Shown: positions 1 to 8,561 of the stretch, piece after piece
Layout of the letters: every line of letters begins with the position of its first letter
Numbering within the stretch: the stretch's first letter is position 1
Assembly: GCF_047468865.1 (NCBI RefSeq)
Contig: NZ_JBLGTV010000015.1
Location: forward strand, 9,286-73,285
DNA length: 64,000 nt
Reading direction: 5' to 3'
Source of the DNA: Castellaniella hirudinis_A
GTDB lineage: Bacteria > Pseudomonadota > Gammaproteobacteria > Burkholderiales > Burkholderiaceae_B
Program-made: the position numbers and the translations under genes
The notes under the pieces: generated by a model
The model's database searches: none
Seen by the model: the letters and a program-made list of their open reading frames with translations, nothing else
Told to the model about the DNA's origin: nothing

Positions 1-129
1 ATGGGCCGCACCATCTGTGCGCTGGCCGACGCCGCCGCCATGCCGGTGCGCAGCTTCATCAAGCATTTCCGCGACGAATTCGTCCACCACGTCGACCACA
101 AGGATTGTGTGGTCGCCAAGTATCTGTAG
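1..129 (+). CDS. nuoF: NADH-quinone oxidoreductase subunit F, C-terminal fragment
   Basis: The window opens inside this gene; 42 codons and a TAG stop are visible. The tail (GRTICALADAAAMPV, then SFIKHFRDEF) matches the end of NuoF, the peripheral-arm subunit that binds FMN, oxidises NADH and carries the N3 [4Fe-4S] cluster of complex I. The residues visible here lie after that cluster. The rest of nuoF, and nuoA-E, should lie to the left of the window. nuoG follows 14 bases downstream in the same direction, as in the usual nuo operon. Identification rests on the short tail plus the unambiguous neighbours. Confidence 0.9.
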   Translation: MGRTICALADAAAMPVRSFIKHFRDEFVHHVDHKDCVVAKYL

Positions 130-143
130 GGTCAGGACACGCC

Positions 144-2474
144 ATGGTAGAACTCACCATCGACGGGCTGAAAGTCGAAGCCGAAGAAGGCAGCATGGTC
201 ATCCAGGCTGCCCACGCGGCCGGGCTGTACATCCCCCATTTCTGCTATCACAAGAAACTCAGCATTGCCGCCAATTGCCGCATGTGCCTGGTCGAGGTCG
301 AAAAGGCCCCCAAGCAACTGCCCGCCTGTGCCACGCCGGTCACCAACGGCATGGTGGTGCATACGCGTTCGCCCAAGGCCGTCGAGGCCCAGCGCGCCGT
401 CATGGAATTCCTGCTGATCAACCACCCGCTGGATTGCCCCGTGTGCGACCAGGGCGGCGAATGCCAGCTGCAGGATCTGGCCATGGGCTATGGCGAATCC
501 GCCTCGCGCTATAAAGAAACCAAGCGCGTGGTATTTCACAAGCCCATGGGGCCGCTGATTTCCGCCGAACAAATGCAGCGCTGCATCCACTGCACCCGCT
601 GCATCCGCGTGGGTCAGGAGATCGGCGGCATCATGGAAATCGGCATGCTCAACCGGGGCGAATTCTCCGAAATCACCACCTTCGTGGGCGAGGCCGTCGA
701 ATCCGAGCTCTCCGGCAACATGATCGACGTCTGCCCGGTGGGCGCTCTGTTGTCCAAGCCCTTCATGATGGGGGCCCGCACCTGGGAACTCGCTCGTCGC
801 CGCTCGGTCAGCCCGCACGACAGCGTGGGGGCCAACCTGGTGGTGCAGTCCAAGATGGATCGCGTGCTGCGCGTGGTGCCCTTCGAAAACGAACCCGTCA
901 ACGAGTGCTGGATCAGCGACCGCGACCGCTTTTCGTATGCCGGCCTGTATGTCGAAGACCGCCTGCGGCAGCCCATGGTGCGCGGCTGCGACGGCCAGTG
1001 GCACGAAGCCTCCTGGTCGGATGCCCTGCAGTCTGTGGTGACGGGCCTGAATCAGGTGCGCGAAGACGGCGGCGGCAAGCAGATCGGGGTGCTGGGCGCT
1101 GAAACCGCCACGCTCGAAGAACTGGCCTTGCTGGCGCGCCTGACCCGCGCCCTGGGCTCCGACAATATCGACTTCCGCCTGCGCGGCGACGGCGCGGCCC
1201 TGGATGCCGTGCGCGCGGGTGCCCCGTGGCTGGGCATGCCGATTGCCGAACTCAATACCCTCGACCGCGTCTTGGTGGTGGGGTCTTTCCTGCGCAAGGA
1301 TCACCCCCTGATGGCGCAGCGCCTGCGCCAGGCCGCCAAGCAGGGCATGCAGCTGTCCCTGGTGGACAGCGTGGCCGTCGATCCCCTGGTGCCCGTCACC
1401 GGCCGCATCACGGTCAAGCCCTCCGGCCTGGCTCAGGCGCTGGCCGAAATCGCGGTGGCCCTGGCGGGTCTCAAATCCCAGGCCGTGCCCGATACCCTGG
1501 CGGGCGTCCAGCCCGGCGAGGCCGCGCGCGCTGTGGCCGGCAGCCTGGCGTCCGGCGAACGCGTGGCCGTGTTCATGGGCAATCTGGCGGTTGCCGACGA
1601 CCAGGTTGCCCTGCTGGCCGCCAATGCCCAGCTGATCGCCCAATTGGCGGGCGGGCGTTTGGGCTTCCTGACCCCCGGCGGCAATACCGTGGGCGGCTAT
1701 CTGGCCGGCGCGGTGCCCGCCGATGGCGGCCTGGATGCGCGCCGGATGCTGGGCGGCGATCCGCTGAAAGCCTATCTGGTGCTGCATGCCGAGCCCCTGC
1801 TGGACAGCGAACTGGGCGAGCAGGCCGTGCGTGCCTTGCAGGGCTCGGCCATGGCGGTGGCGTTCACCGCCTTCCGCTCGGCGGCCGAAAACTGGGCCGA
1901 TGTCATGCTGCCCATTGCGCCATTCACCGAAACCTCCGGCTCTTTCGTCAATGCCGAGGGCCGGGTGCAAAGCTTCAAGGGCGTGGCCGCGCCGGTGGGC
2001 GATACCCGTCCCGGCTGGAAAGTTCTGCGCGTGCTGGGCAATCTGCTGGGCCTGCAAGGCTTCGATGACGAAACCTCCGAGTCCGTGCGCGATACCGTCA
2101 TGGTGGGCGGCATTGACGGCCGCCTGTCCAACGAGATCCGCCGGGCGCCCGGCACGGCGGCGCCCGCCGCCGGCCTGGAACGCGTGGCCGAGCTGCCCAT
2201 CTACCGCACCGATGCCTTGGTGCGCCGTTCGCAGCCCCTGCAGGAGCACGTCAATTCGGCCCCCCCGCGGGCGGCCATGAATGCCGCCACCCTGCAGGCC
2301 CAGGGCCTGTCCGCCGGCGATGCCGTGCGGGTGGCCGGCGCCCATGGGGCCGCGGACTTGATCGCGGCCGAAGACAATACCGTGGCCGACGATGCGGTGC
2401 GCATTGCCGGCGCCTTTGAACAGACCGCGGCCCTGGGCATGGGCTCGGGCGCCATCCAGCTGGAGCGACGCTAA
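144..2474 (+). CDS. nuoG: NADH-quinone oxidoreductase subunit G
   Basis: NuoG (776 aa) is the large iron-sulfur subunit of the complex I peripheral arm and passes electrons from NuoE/F toward NuoI. The N-terminal ferredoxin domain shows the [2Fe-2S] cysteines C34, C45, C48 and C62. The His-Cys3 [4Fe-4S] site is H94, C98, C101 and C107, and a second [4Fe-4S] set is C147, C150, C153 and C197. A molybdopterin-oxidoreductase-like domain fills the remainder. The ATG at 144 has AGGA at 134-137; an in-frame start at 105 would lie inside nuoF and is rejected. The stop overlaps the nuoH start by one base (TAATG), indicating translational coupling. Confidence 0.97.
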   Translation: MVELTIDGLKVEAEEGSMVIQAAHAAGLYIPHFCYHKKLSIAANCRMCLVEVEKAPKQLPACATPVTNGMVVHTRSPKAVEAQRAVMEFLLINHPLDCPVCDQGGECQLQDLAMGYGESASRYKETKRVVFHKPMGPLISAEQMQRCIHCTRCIRVGQEIGGIMEIGMLNRGEFSEITTFVGEAVESELSGNMIDVCPVGALLSKPFMMGARTWELARRRSVSPHDSVGANLVVQSKMDRVLRVVPFENEPVNECWISDRDRFSYAGLYVEDRLRQPMVRGCDGQWHEASWSDALQSVVTGLNQVREDGGGKQIGVLGAETATLEELALLARLTRALGSDNIDFRLRGDGAALDAVRAGAPWLGMPIAELNTLDRVLVVGSFLRKDHPLMAQRLRQAAKQGMQLSLVDSVAVDPLVPVTGRITVKPSGLAQALAEIAVALAGLKSQAVPDTLAGVQPGEAARAVAGSLASGERVAVFMGNLAVADDQVALLAANAQLIAQLAGGRLGFLTPGGNTVGGYLAGAVPADGGLDARRMLGGDPLKAYLVLHAEPLLDSELGEQAVRALQGSAMAVAFTAFRSAAENWADVMLPIAPFTETSGSFVNAEGRVQSFKGVAAPVGDTRPGWKVLRVLGNLLGLQGFDDETSESVRDTVMVGGIDGRLSNEIRRAPGTAAPAAGLERVAELPIYRTDALVRRSQPLQEHVNSAPPRAAMNAATLQAQGLSAGDAVRVAGAHGAADLIAAEDNTVADDAVRIAGAFEQTAALGMGSGAIQLERR

Positions 2475-3550
2475 TGGACTGGTTGAATATCCTTAACGCC
2501 TATGGCGTCGAGATGATCGGCGCCACCCCGTGGCTGGTCGTCTGGACCCTGGTCAAGATCGTCGTCATCGCGGTGCCCATCATCCTGTGCGTGGCGTATC
2601 TCACGTATTGGGAACGCAAGATGATCGGCTTCATGCACATCCGCCTGGGCCCCAACCGCGTGGGCTACCGGGGTTTGCTGCAGCCGTTCGCCGATGTGTT
2701 CAAGCTCCTGACCAAAGAACTCATCGTGCCGACCAAGGCCAATCCGGTGCTGTACATCGTCGCGCCCATTGTCACGCTGACGCCGGCACTGGCCGCCTGG
2801 GCCGTGATTCCCTTCCAGCCCGAGGTCGTGCTGGCCAACATCAATGCCGGGTTGCTGTTCATCATGGCCATCACTTCGGTGGGCGTGTACGGGGTCATCG
2901 TGGCGGGTTGGGCGTCCAACTCCAAATACGCCTTGCTGGCGGCGCTGCGCGCTTCGGCGCAGATGGTGTCCTACGAACTCGCCGTGGGCTTTGTGCTGGT
3001 CACCGTGCTGCTGGTGTCGGGCACGCTCAATCTCTCCGGCATCGTCCAGGGCCAGGGGGCCGGCTGGTTCGCCGATCACGGGGTCGGCATCCTGTCCTGG
3101 AACTGGCTGCCGCTGTTCCCGCTGTTCATCATCTATGTGATCGCCTCGGTGGCCGAGACCAACCGCCACCCCTTCGACATGGCCGAGTGCGAATCCGAAA
3201 TCGTCGCCGGGCACATGGTGGAATACTCGGGCATGGGCTTCGCCCTGTTTTTCCTGGGCGAATACGCCAACATGATCCTGCTGTCGGCCATGGCCGCGGT
3301 CATGTTCCTGGGGGGCTGGCTGCCGCCGCTGGACATCGCGCCCTTCACCTGGGTGCCGGGCTGGCTGTGGCTGGGGATCAAGACCTTCGTCGTCGTGTCC
3401 ATGTTCATCTGGTTCCGCGCCACCTTCCCGCGCTACCGCTACGACCAGATCATGCGTCTGGGCTGGAAGGTCTTCATCCCCCTGACGGGGGTCTGGCTGG
3501 TGGTGGTGGCGATCTGGATGCAGACGCCCTGGAACATCTGGCAGCAGTAA
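2474..3550 (+). CDS. nuoH: NADH-quinone oxidoreductase subunit H
   Basis: NuoH (358 aa) is the membrane subunit at the junction of the two arms of complex I and forms part of the quinone chamber. It is strongly hydrophobic with about eight membrane segments. Family signatures are visible: the loop YWERKMIGFMHIRLGPNRVG near the N-terminus and the acidic loop ETNRHPFDMAECESEIVAG in the middle. The C-terminus has the RATFPRYRYDQIM motif. Length is normal. Its ATG shares one base with the nuoG stop, and nuoI follows after ten bases. Confidence 0.98.
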   Translation: MDWLNILNAYGVEMIGATPWLVVWTLVKIVVIAVPIILCVAYLTYWERKMIGFMHIRLGPNRVGYRGLLQPFADVFKLLTKELIVPTKANPVLYIVAPIVTLTPALAAWAVIPFQPEVVLANINAGLLFIMAITSVGVYGVIVAGWASNSKYALLAALRASAQMVSYELAVGFVLVTVLLVSGTLNLSGIVQGQGAGWFADHGVGILSWNWLPLFPLFIIYVIASVAETNRHPFDMAECESEIVAGHMVEYSGMGFALFFLGEYANMILLSAMAAVMFLGGWLPPLDIAPFTWVPGWLWLGIKTFVVVSMFIWFRATFPRYRYDQIMRLGWKVFIPLTGVWLVVVAIWMQTPWNIWQQ

Positions 3551-3560
3551 GGGGAACATC

Positions 3561-4049
3561 ATGGAAGCAATCAAAGACTTCTTCGGCAGTCTGATGCTGA
3601 AGGAAATGCTCGAAGGCATGCGCCTGACGGGCAGGTATTTCTTCAAACGCAAGATCACCTTGCGCTATCCGGTGGAAAAAACACCCACGTCGCCGCGCTT
3701 CCGGGGCCTGCATGCGCAGCGCCGCTACGACAACGGCGAAGAACGCTGCATCGCCTGCAAGCTGTGCGAAGCCGTCTGCCCGGCCCTGGCCATCACCATC
3801 GAGTCCGAGCAGCGCGAGGACGGCAGCCGCCGCACCACGCGCTACGACATCGACCTGGCCAAGTGCATCTTCTGCGGTTTCTGCGAAGAAGCCTGTCCGA
3901 CCGACGCCATCGTGGAAACCCACCTGCACGAGTACCACGGCGAAAAACGCGGCGACCTGTACTACACCAAGGACATGCTGCTGGCCGTGGGCGATCGCTA
4001 CGAAGCCGAAATCGCCGCCCGTCGCGCCGCCGACGCACCTTATCGCTGA
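3561..4049 (+). CDS. nuoI: NADH-quinone oxidoreductase subunit I
   Basis: NuoI (162 aa) is the 8Fe ferredoxin-like subunit that carries electrons through clusters N6a and N6b to N2 near the quinone site. Two CxxCxxCxxxC motifs are complete: C63, C66, C69, C73 and C102, C105, C108, C112. The N-terminal helix (about residues 1-30) is typical of the membrane-proximal anchor. A GGGGAA sequence just ahead of the ATG serves as ribosome binding site. It lies between nuoH and nuoJ as expected, and the length is normal. Confidence 0.98.
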   Translation: MEAIKDFFGSLMLKEMLEGMRLTGRYFFKRKITLRYPVEKTPTSPRFRGLHAQRRYDNGEERCIACKLCEAVCPALAITIESEQREDGSRRTTRYDIDLAKCIFCGFCEEACPTDAIVETHLHEYHGEKRGDLYYTKDMLLAVGDRYEAEIAARRAADAPYR

Positions 4050-4065
4050 TGCCGGAAGACCGACC

Positions 4066-4698
4066 ATGAGTTTTGATTCAATTCTGTTCTATTTGCTGGC
4101 CATCGTGCTGGTGGTGGCGGCGTTTCGCGTCATCACGGCCACCAGCCCCGTCACCGGGGTGCTGCACCTGATTCTGGCTTTTTTCACGGCGTCCATGATG
4201 TGGATGCTGATCCAGGCCGAATTCCTGGCCCTGGCGCTGGTCATCGTGTATGTCGGCGCCGTGATGGTGCTGTTCCTGTTCGTGGTGATGATGCTGGACA
4301 TGCGCCTGGAAGGCCTGAAAAGCGGGATGAAGGTCTATCTGCCGCTGGGCTTGACCATCGGCGGCATCATGGTGGCCGAGATGGCCTTCGTGGTGTTGCG
4401 CGCCTGGGGCGATGCGGCGCCGCTGCAGCTGCCGGCCGACGATGTCGACAACACCCTGGTGCTGGGCACCGCCATGTATACCCACTTTGCCTATGCCGTG
4501 CAGATCGGCGGGCTGATCCTGCTGGTGGGCATGATCGCCGCCATTGCCCTGACCATGCGCGCGCGCACCGACTACAAGCGCACCCATCCCAACCGCCAGG
4601 TGCGGGTCAAGGCGGCCGACCGCGTTCGTGTGGTGCAAATGGCCGCCGTGGTCGAGCAGCCCCCCGCAGCCCCCGAATCCGAAGGAGCCGAAAAATGA
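4066..4698 (+). CDS. nuoJ: NADH-quinone oxidoreductase subunit J
   Basis: NuoJ (210 aa) is a membrane subunit of complex I with five expected helices; hydrophobic stretches start at residue 5 (FYLLAIVLVVAAFRVI) and recur at about 30, 55, 90 and 145. The conserved YVGAVMVLFLFVVMMLDM helix, with the pi-bulge region of the family, is clear. The start at 4066 puts the first helix at the N-terminus; the reading frame stays open upstream through nuoI, but nothing there fits the family. The final 45 residues are polar and rich in Pro and Glu. The stop overlaps the nuoK start (ATGA). Confidence 0.96.
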   Translation: MSFDSILFYLLAIVLVVAAFRVITATSPVTGVLHLILAFFTASMMWMLIQAEFLALALVIVYVGAVMVLFLFVVMMLDMRLEGLKSGMKVYLPLGLTIGGIMVAEMAFVVLRAWGDAAPLQLPADDVDNTLVLGTAMYTHFAYAVQIGGLILLVGMIAAIALTMRARTDYKRTHPNRQVRVKAADRVRVVQMAAVVEQPPAAPESEGAEK

Positions 4699-5006
4699 TG
4701 CAAATCGGACTGAGCCACTATCTGATCGTCGGGGCGATTCTGTTTGCCATCGGCGTGTTCGGGTTTTTTCTCAATCGACGCAACCTGATCGTGCTGCTGA
4801 TGTCGATCGAACTCATCTTGCTGTCCGCCAACATGAATTTCGTGGCGTTTTCCGCCTGGTCGGGCAACCCGGACGGGCAGGTCTTCGTGTTTTTCGTGCT
4901 GACCGTCGCCGCCGCCGAGGCTGCCATCGGGCTGGCCATCCTGGTGCTGCTGTTCCGCAATCTCAGCAACATCAGTGTCGACAAGCTTGACCAGCTGAAG
5001 GGGTAA
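4695..5006 (+). CDS. nuoK: NADH-quinone oxidoreductase subunit K
   Basis: NuoK (103 aa as called) is the MrpC-like three-helix subunit of the proton-pumping arm. The conserved glutamates lie in the second and third helices, in MSIELILLSANMNFVAF and VAAAEAAIGLAILVLL. Two adjacent ATGs are possible, at 4695 and 4698. The first is preferred because GGAG at 4684-4687 is seven bases away and it forms an ATGA overlap with the nuoJ stop. Starting at 4698 gives the more usual 102 residues, so the difference is one methionine. Confidence 0.95.
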   Translation: MMQIGLSHYLIVGAILFAIGVFGFFLNRRNLIVLLMSIELILLSANMNFVAFSAWSGNPDGQVFVFFVLTVAAAEAAIGLAILVLLFRNLSNISVDKLDQLKG

Positions 5007-5013
5007 GGACACC

Positions 5014-7050
5014 ATGTCTGCAGAAAGTCTTTATTTATTGATCGCGCTGGCTCCGCTGGCGGCCGCCCTGCTGGTGGGCCTCTTTGGCACCGGTTTCATG
5101 GGGTCTTGGATTTGCCGCCGCGCGGCGCACAGCGTCACCATCCTGGGCGTGGCCATTTCCTTCATCGGTTCGCTGGTGGTGCTGCAGCAGGTGCTGGACG
5201 GCCAGACCTTCAATGGCACGGTCTACACCTGGTCCATGATCGGATCGCACCACTTCGAGATCGGTTTCCTGATCGATCCCCTGACGGCTCTGATGATGGT
5301 GGTGGTCACCGGCGTTTCGCTGATGGTGCACATCTATACCATCGGCTACATGGCCGAAGACCCCGGCTACAACCGTTTCTTCTCCTATATCTCGCTGTTC
5401 ACGTTCTCCATGCTGATGCTGGTGATGTCGAACAACATGCTGCAGCTGTTCTTCGGCTGGGAAGCCGTGGGCCTGGTGTCGTACCTGCTGATCGGCTTTT
5501 ACTATTCCAAGCCGTCCGCCGTCTTCGCCAACATGAAGGCCTTCATGGTCAACCGGGTGGGCGACTTCGGCTTCGTGCTGGGCATCGGCCTGCTGTATGC
5601 CTATACCGGCAGCCTCAATTATTCCGAGGTCTTCGCCCGCGCCGACGAACTCGGGGCCATTGTGTTCCCGGGCACGGATTGGCAGATGCTGACGGTGGCC
5701 TGCCTGTGCCTGTTCGTGGGCGCCATGGGTAAGTCCGCCCAGGCGCCGCTGCATGTCTGGCTGCCGGATTCCATGGAAGGCCCGACCCCGATTTCCGCCC
5801 TGATCCACGCCGCCACCATGGTGACGGCGGGCATCTTCATGGTGGCGCGGTTTTCGCCGCTGTACGAATTGTCCACCACGGCCTTGTCCGTGATCCTGGT
5901 GATCGGGGCGTTCGGCGCCTTCTTCCTGGGGATTCTGGGGGTGATCCAGAACGACATCAAGCGCGTGGTGGCCTATTCCACCTTGTCGCAGCTGGGCTAC
6001 ATGGTGGTGGCGCTGGGGGCTTCGGCCTACTCCGTGGCCATCTTCCACCTGATGACGCACGCTTTCTTCAAGGCCCTGTTGTTCCTGGGCTCCGGTTCGG
6101 TCATCATGGGCATGCTGCACGATCAGGACATGCGCCATATGGGCGGCCTGTGGAAGCGCATGCCGATTACCTGGATCACGATGCTGATCGGCAGCCTGGC
6201 TCTGGTGGGGACGCCGTTCTTCTCCGGCTATTACTCGAAGGAAAGCATCATCGCCGCCGTGCACGCGGCCAATATTCCGGGCGCAGGCTTTGCCTATGCC
6301 ATGACGCTGTGCGGCGTGTTCGTCACCTCGCTGTATTCCTTCCGTCTGCTGTTCCTGGTGTTCCACGGCAAGCCGCGCTATCACCAGACGCACCACGAGG
6401 ATCATGCGCATCACGAGAGCCATTGGGTCAACCATGGCGATGGCCCGGGCATCCACGCCCTGCATGGCGCCGAACCCAAGGAATCGCCCTGGGTGGTCAC
6501 GCTGCCGCTGGTCATCCTGGCCTTCATGTCGGTCGTGGCCGGAGTCTGGTTCGTCGATCCCCTGCTGTTCAACGGTTATTTCGGCGATTCGATCACCGTG
6601 CTGGCCCAGCATCCGGCCATGGCCGCGCTGGCCGAGGAATGGCACGGCTGGGTCGCCTTCAGCCTGCATGGCTTCACCGCGCTTCCGTTCGTGCTGCTGT
6701 TGGCCGGCCTGGTAGTGGCCTGGTATTGCTGGCTGGTCAATCCGGCGGTGCCGGCGGCGTTCGCCCGCGTCTTTGCGCCGGTCTACCGCCTGCTGGACAA
6801 CAAGTACTACTTCGACTGGTTCAACGAACAGATCGTGGCCCGCTTCGCCCGCGCCCTGGGCCGCGGGCTGTGGCAAGGCGGCGACCGCGGCATCATTGAC
6901 GGCATCCTCGTCAATGGCAGCGCGCGGCTGGTGGGGGCGGCGTCCGCCACGATGCGCCTGCTGCAGTCGGGCTACATCTATCACTACGCCTTCGCCATGA
7001 TCATCGGCATCATGGTGTTTCTCACATTCTTCGTCCTGATGGTTCATTGA
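5014..7050 (+). CDS. nuoL: NADH-quinone oxidoreductase subunit L
   Basis: NuoL (678 aa) is the distal antiporter-like proton-pumping subunit of complex I. The antiporter core includes FFGWEAVGLVSYLLIGFYYS with its conserved glutamate, GAMGKSAQAPLHVWLPDSME with the conserved lysine, and the histidine-bearing SALIHAATMVTAGIF helix. A His-rich loop at about residues 450-465 (HQTHHEDHAHHESH) precedes the C-terminal part with its long lateral helix. AAGGA at 5005-5009 is the ribosome binding site. The last codon TGA overlaps the nuoM ATG by one base. Confidence 0.97.
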   Translation: MSAESLYLLIALAPLAAALLVGLFGTGFMGSWICRRAAHSVTILGVAISFIGSLVVLQQVLDGQTFNGTVYTWSMIGSHHFEIGFLIDPLTALMMVVVTGVSLMVHIYTIGYMAEDPGYNRFFSYISLFTFSMLMLVMSNNMLQLFFGWEAVGLVSYLLIGFYYSKPSAVFANMKAFMVNRVGDFGFVLGIGLLYAYTGSLNYSEVFARADELGAIVFPGTDWQMLTVACLCLFVGAMGKSAQAPLHVWLPDSMEGPTPISALIHAATMVTAGIFMVARFSPLYELSTTALSVILVIGAFGAFFLGILGVIQNDIKRVVAYSTLSQLGYMVVALGASAYSVAIFHLMTHAFFKALLFLGSGSVIMGMLHDQDMRHMGGLWKRMPITWITMLIGSLALVGTPFFSGYYSKESIIAAVHAANIPGAGFAYAMTLCGVFVTSLYSFRLLFLVFHGKPRYHQTHHEDHAHHESHWVNHGDGPGIHALHGAEPKESPWVVTLPLVILAFMSVVAGVWFVDPLLFNGYFGDSITVLAQHPAMAALAEEWHGWVAFSLHGFTALPFVLLLAGLVVAWYCWLVNPAVPAAFARVFAPVYRLLDNKYYFDWFNEQIVARFARALGRGLWQGGDRGIIDGILVNGSARLVGAASATMRLLQSGYIYHYAFAMIIGIMVFLTFFVLMVH

Positions 7051-8549
7051 TGGCTAGCGAAATGGCGTCTACTCCCCTTCCTTGGCTGACCCTGTCGATC
7101 TTTCTTCCGATCGTCTTCGGTCTGCTCGTCCTGCTGATCGGCCGCGACGACAATCCGGGTCCCGCCCGAGTGCTGTCGCTGGTGGGCTCCATCGTGGGCC
7201 TGCTGGTGACGCTGCCCCTGTATACCGGGTTCAATCCCCGCACGGCCGACATGCAGTTTGTCGAGAACACGCCCTGGATCGAAGCGTTCAACCTCAACTA
7301 CCACTTGGGGATCGACGGCATCTCGGTCTGGTTCGTGCTGCTGACGGCCTTTATCACGATCATCGTGATCCTGGCGGGCTGGCAGGTGATCAAGTCGCGC
7401 GTGGCGCAGTACAACGCGGCTTTCCTCATCCTGTCGGGGCTGATGATCGGCGTCTTCAGCGCGCTGGACGGCATGCTGTTCTACGTGTTCTTCGAGGCCA
7501 CCCTGATCCCGATGTACATCATCATCGGGGCCTGGGGGGGGCCCAACCGCGTTTATGCCGCCTTCAAGTTCTTTCTGTACACCCTGATGGGGTCGCTGCT
7601 GACGCTGATCGCCTTCATCTATCTGTGGCATGCCGCCAACGGCTCGTTCGATGTCGCGGTCTGGCATCAGCTGCCGCTGAGTTACACCGAACAGATGTTC
7701 ATCTTCATCGCCCTGTTCGCGGCGTTTGCGGTCAAGATCCCGATGTGGCCCATCCACACCTGGCTGCCGGACGCCCACGTCGAGGCCCCCACGGGCGGCT
7801 CCATCGTGCTGGCGGCCATCATGCTTAAATTGGGCGCCTACGCCTTTCTGCGCTTTTCGCTGCCCATTGCGCCGGATGCTTCGCACAGCCTGGCGGGGGT
7901 GATGATCGCCCTGTCGCTGGTGGCCGTCATCTACATCGGCCTGGTCGCCATCGTTCAGGACGACATGAAAAAACTGGTGGCGTATTCGTCCGTGGCGCAC
8001 ATGGGGTTCGTCACCCTGGGCTTTTTCGTGTTCAACGTCACCGGCCTGGAAGGCGGCATCATCCAGATGCTGTCGCACGGTTTCGTGTCGGGGGCCATGT
8101 TCATGTGCATCGGCGTGATGTACGACCGCCTGCACACGCGCCGCATCGACGCCTACGGCGGCATCGTCAACCGCATGCCGCGCTTTGTCACTTTCTTCGT
8201 GCTGTTTTCCATGGCCAACGCGGGCCTGCCGGGCACCAGCGGTTTCGTCGGCGAATTCACCGTGATTCTGGGGGCCGTGGAATACAACTTCTGGATCGGC
8301 CTGCTGGCGGCTTCCGCCCTGATCTGGGGCGCGGGGTATTCCCTGTGGATGGTCAAGCGCGTGGCTTTCGGGCCGGTGGTCAACGAGCAGGTCGATGGCA
8401 TGCAGGACATCTGCAGCCGCGAGTTCCTGATCCTGGGCCTGCTGGCCATCCTGACGCTGTTCATGGGGATCTATCCCAGCTTCTTCACGGATCTGATGCA
8501 CCCATCGGTGCAGGCGCTGCTGGATCACGTCGCTCAATCCAAACTGTAA
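7050..8549 (+). CDS. nuoM: NADH-quinone oxidoreductase subunit M
   Basis: NuoM (499 aa) is the second antiporter-like proton-translocating subunit of complex I. Signatures include the FYVFFEATLIPMYIIIGAWG helix with its conserved glutamate, VKIPMWPIHTWLPDAHVEAP with the key lysine, and the SVAHMGFVTLGFF helix. It is hydrophobic throughout, with about 14 helices and normal length. The start was set at ATG 7050, which shares one base with the nuoL TGA; the TTG at 7047 is an alternative. nuoN follows after 12 bases. Confidence 0.97.
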   Translation: MASEMASTPLPWLTLSIFLPIVFGLLVLLIGRDDNPGPARVLSLVGSIVGLLVTLPLYTGFNPRTADMQFVENTPWIEAFNLNYHLGIDGISVWFVLLTAFITIIVILAGWQVIKSRVAQYNAAFLILSGLMIGVFSALDGMLFYVFFEATLIPMYIIIGAWGGPNRVYAAFKFFLYTLMGSLLTLIAFIYLWHAANGSFDVAVWHQLPLSYTEQMFIFIALFAAFAVKIPMWPIHTWLPDAHVEAPTGGSIVLAAIMLKLGAYAFLRFSLPIAPDASHSLAGVMIALSLVAVIYIGLVAIVQDDMKKLVAYSSVAHMGFVTLGFFVFNVTGLEGGIIQMLSHGFVSGAMFMCIGVMYDRLHTRRIDAYGGIVNRMPRFVTFFVLFSMANAGLPGTSGFVGEFTVILGAVEYNFWIGLLAASALIWGAGYSLWMVKRVAFGPVVNEQVDGMQDICSREFLILGLLAILTLFMGIYPSFFTDLMHPSVQALLDHVAQSKL

Positions 8550-8561
8550 ACCGGAATCACG

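Noticed and set aside
132..2345. A 737-codon open frame opposite nuoG
   Set aside because: Antisense shadow of nuoG; no recognisable domains.
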